Part shown: positions 5,214 through 5,218 of the stretch, piece after piece
How the letters are laid out: each line of letters opens with the position of its first letter
Numbering within the stretch: position 1 is the first letter of the stretch
Source: a bacterium
GTDB lineage: Bacteria > Krumholzibacteriota > Krumholzibacteriia > LZORAL124-64-63
Assembly: GCA_018652925.1 (NCBI GenBank)
Contig: JABIBH010000116.1
Span: forward strand, 1-5,218
Reading direction: 5' to 3'
Length of the DNA: 5,218 nucleotides
Program-made: the position numbers and the translations under genes
Notes under the pieces: model-generated
What the model saw: the letters and a program-made list of their open reading frames with translations, nothing else
What the model was told of the DNA's origin: nothing
The model's database searches: none

Positions 5214-5218
5214 ATGAA
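5214..5218 (+). CDS. Start of an unidentified gene, cut off by the window edge
   Basis: Only the ATG and two bases of the next codon (AA, hence Lys or Asn) are visible, so no product can be named. Support comes from the strong Shine-Dalgarno at 5200-5205, the near-consensus promoter at 5057-5085 and three operator-like palindromes upstream. By analogy with autoregulated loci, it may encode the DNA-binding protein that recognises those palindromes, or a gene co-transcribed with it. That is inference only. Confidence 0.6.

Overview
The window reads as chromosomal DNA from a Gram-negative bacterium of moderate to low GC. The soluble PAS histidine kinase, the receiver with a helical tail, the SLC13-type permease and the good sigma70-like promoters suggest a proteobacterium or a desulfobacterium-like lineage. 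The sequence alone does not settle which. No rRNA, tRNA, CRISPR array, insertion sequence or intrinsic terminator was recognised.

Layout. Positions 1-675 (+) hold the C-terminal part of an SLC13/DASS anion permease that enters from the left edge. Facing it, with stop codons sharing the palindrome CTAG, is a minus-strand two-component pair: a receiver protein (2308-2829) followed by a soluble double-PAS histidine kinase (672-2321). Upstream of these on the minus strand is a two-gene unit, an M29-type metallopeptidase-like protein (3782-4918) followed by a radical SAM protein (2901-3800). These two overlap at their stop/start junction. A 71-bp gap separates the pairs and carries only a possible weak promoter, so all four minus-strand genes could be partly co-transcribed.

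The most interesting part is the 295-bp divergent intergenic region 4919-5213. It contains a credible extended -10 promoter for the M29/radical SAM genes on the minus strand. It also contains a very good promoter on the plus strand (TTGACT, 17 bp, TAGAAT, with TG-extended -10), an ideal Shine-Dalgarno and an ATG at 5214 that is cut off by the window edge. Three copies of one 17-bp palindrome, TTATACAG-N-CTGTATAA (one perfect, one with a single mismatch between arms, one with a degraded right arm), surround this plus-strand promoter. The third overlaps a perfect TATAAT. This looks like a multi-operator, probably self-repressing control region for the truncated gene, and possibly for the divergent operon too.

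How the genes might work together: the kinase and receiver form one signalling pair, and their position beside a permease suggests, but does not prove, a role in sensing or controlling an anionic nutrient. The M29 and radical SAM genes are probably co-translated, but their substrates cannot be read from the sequence.
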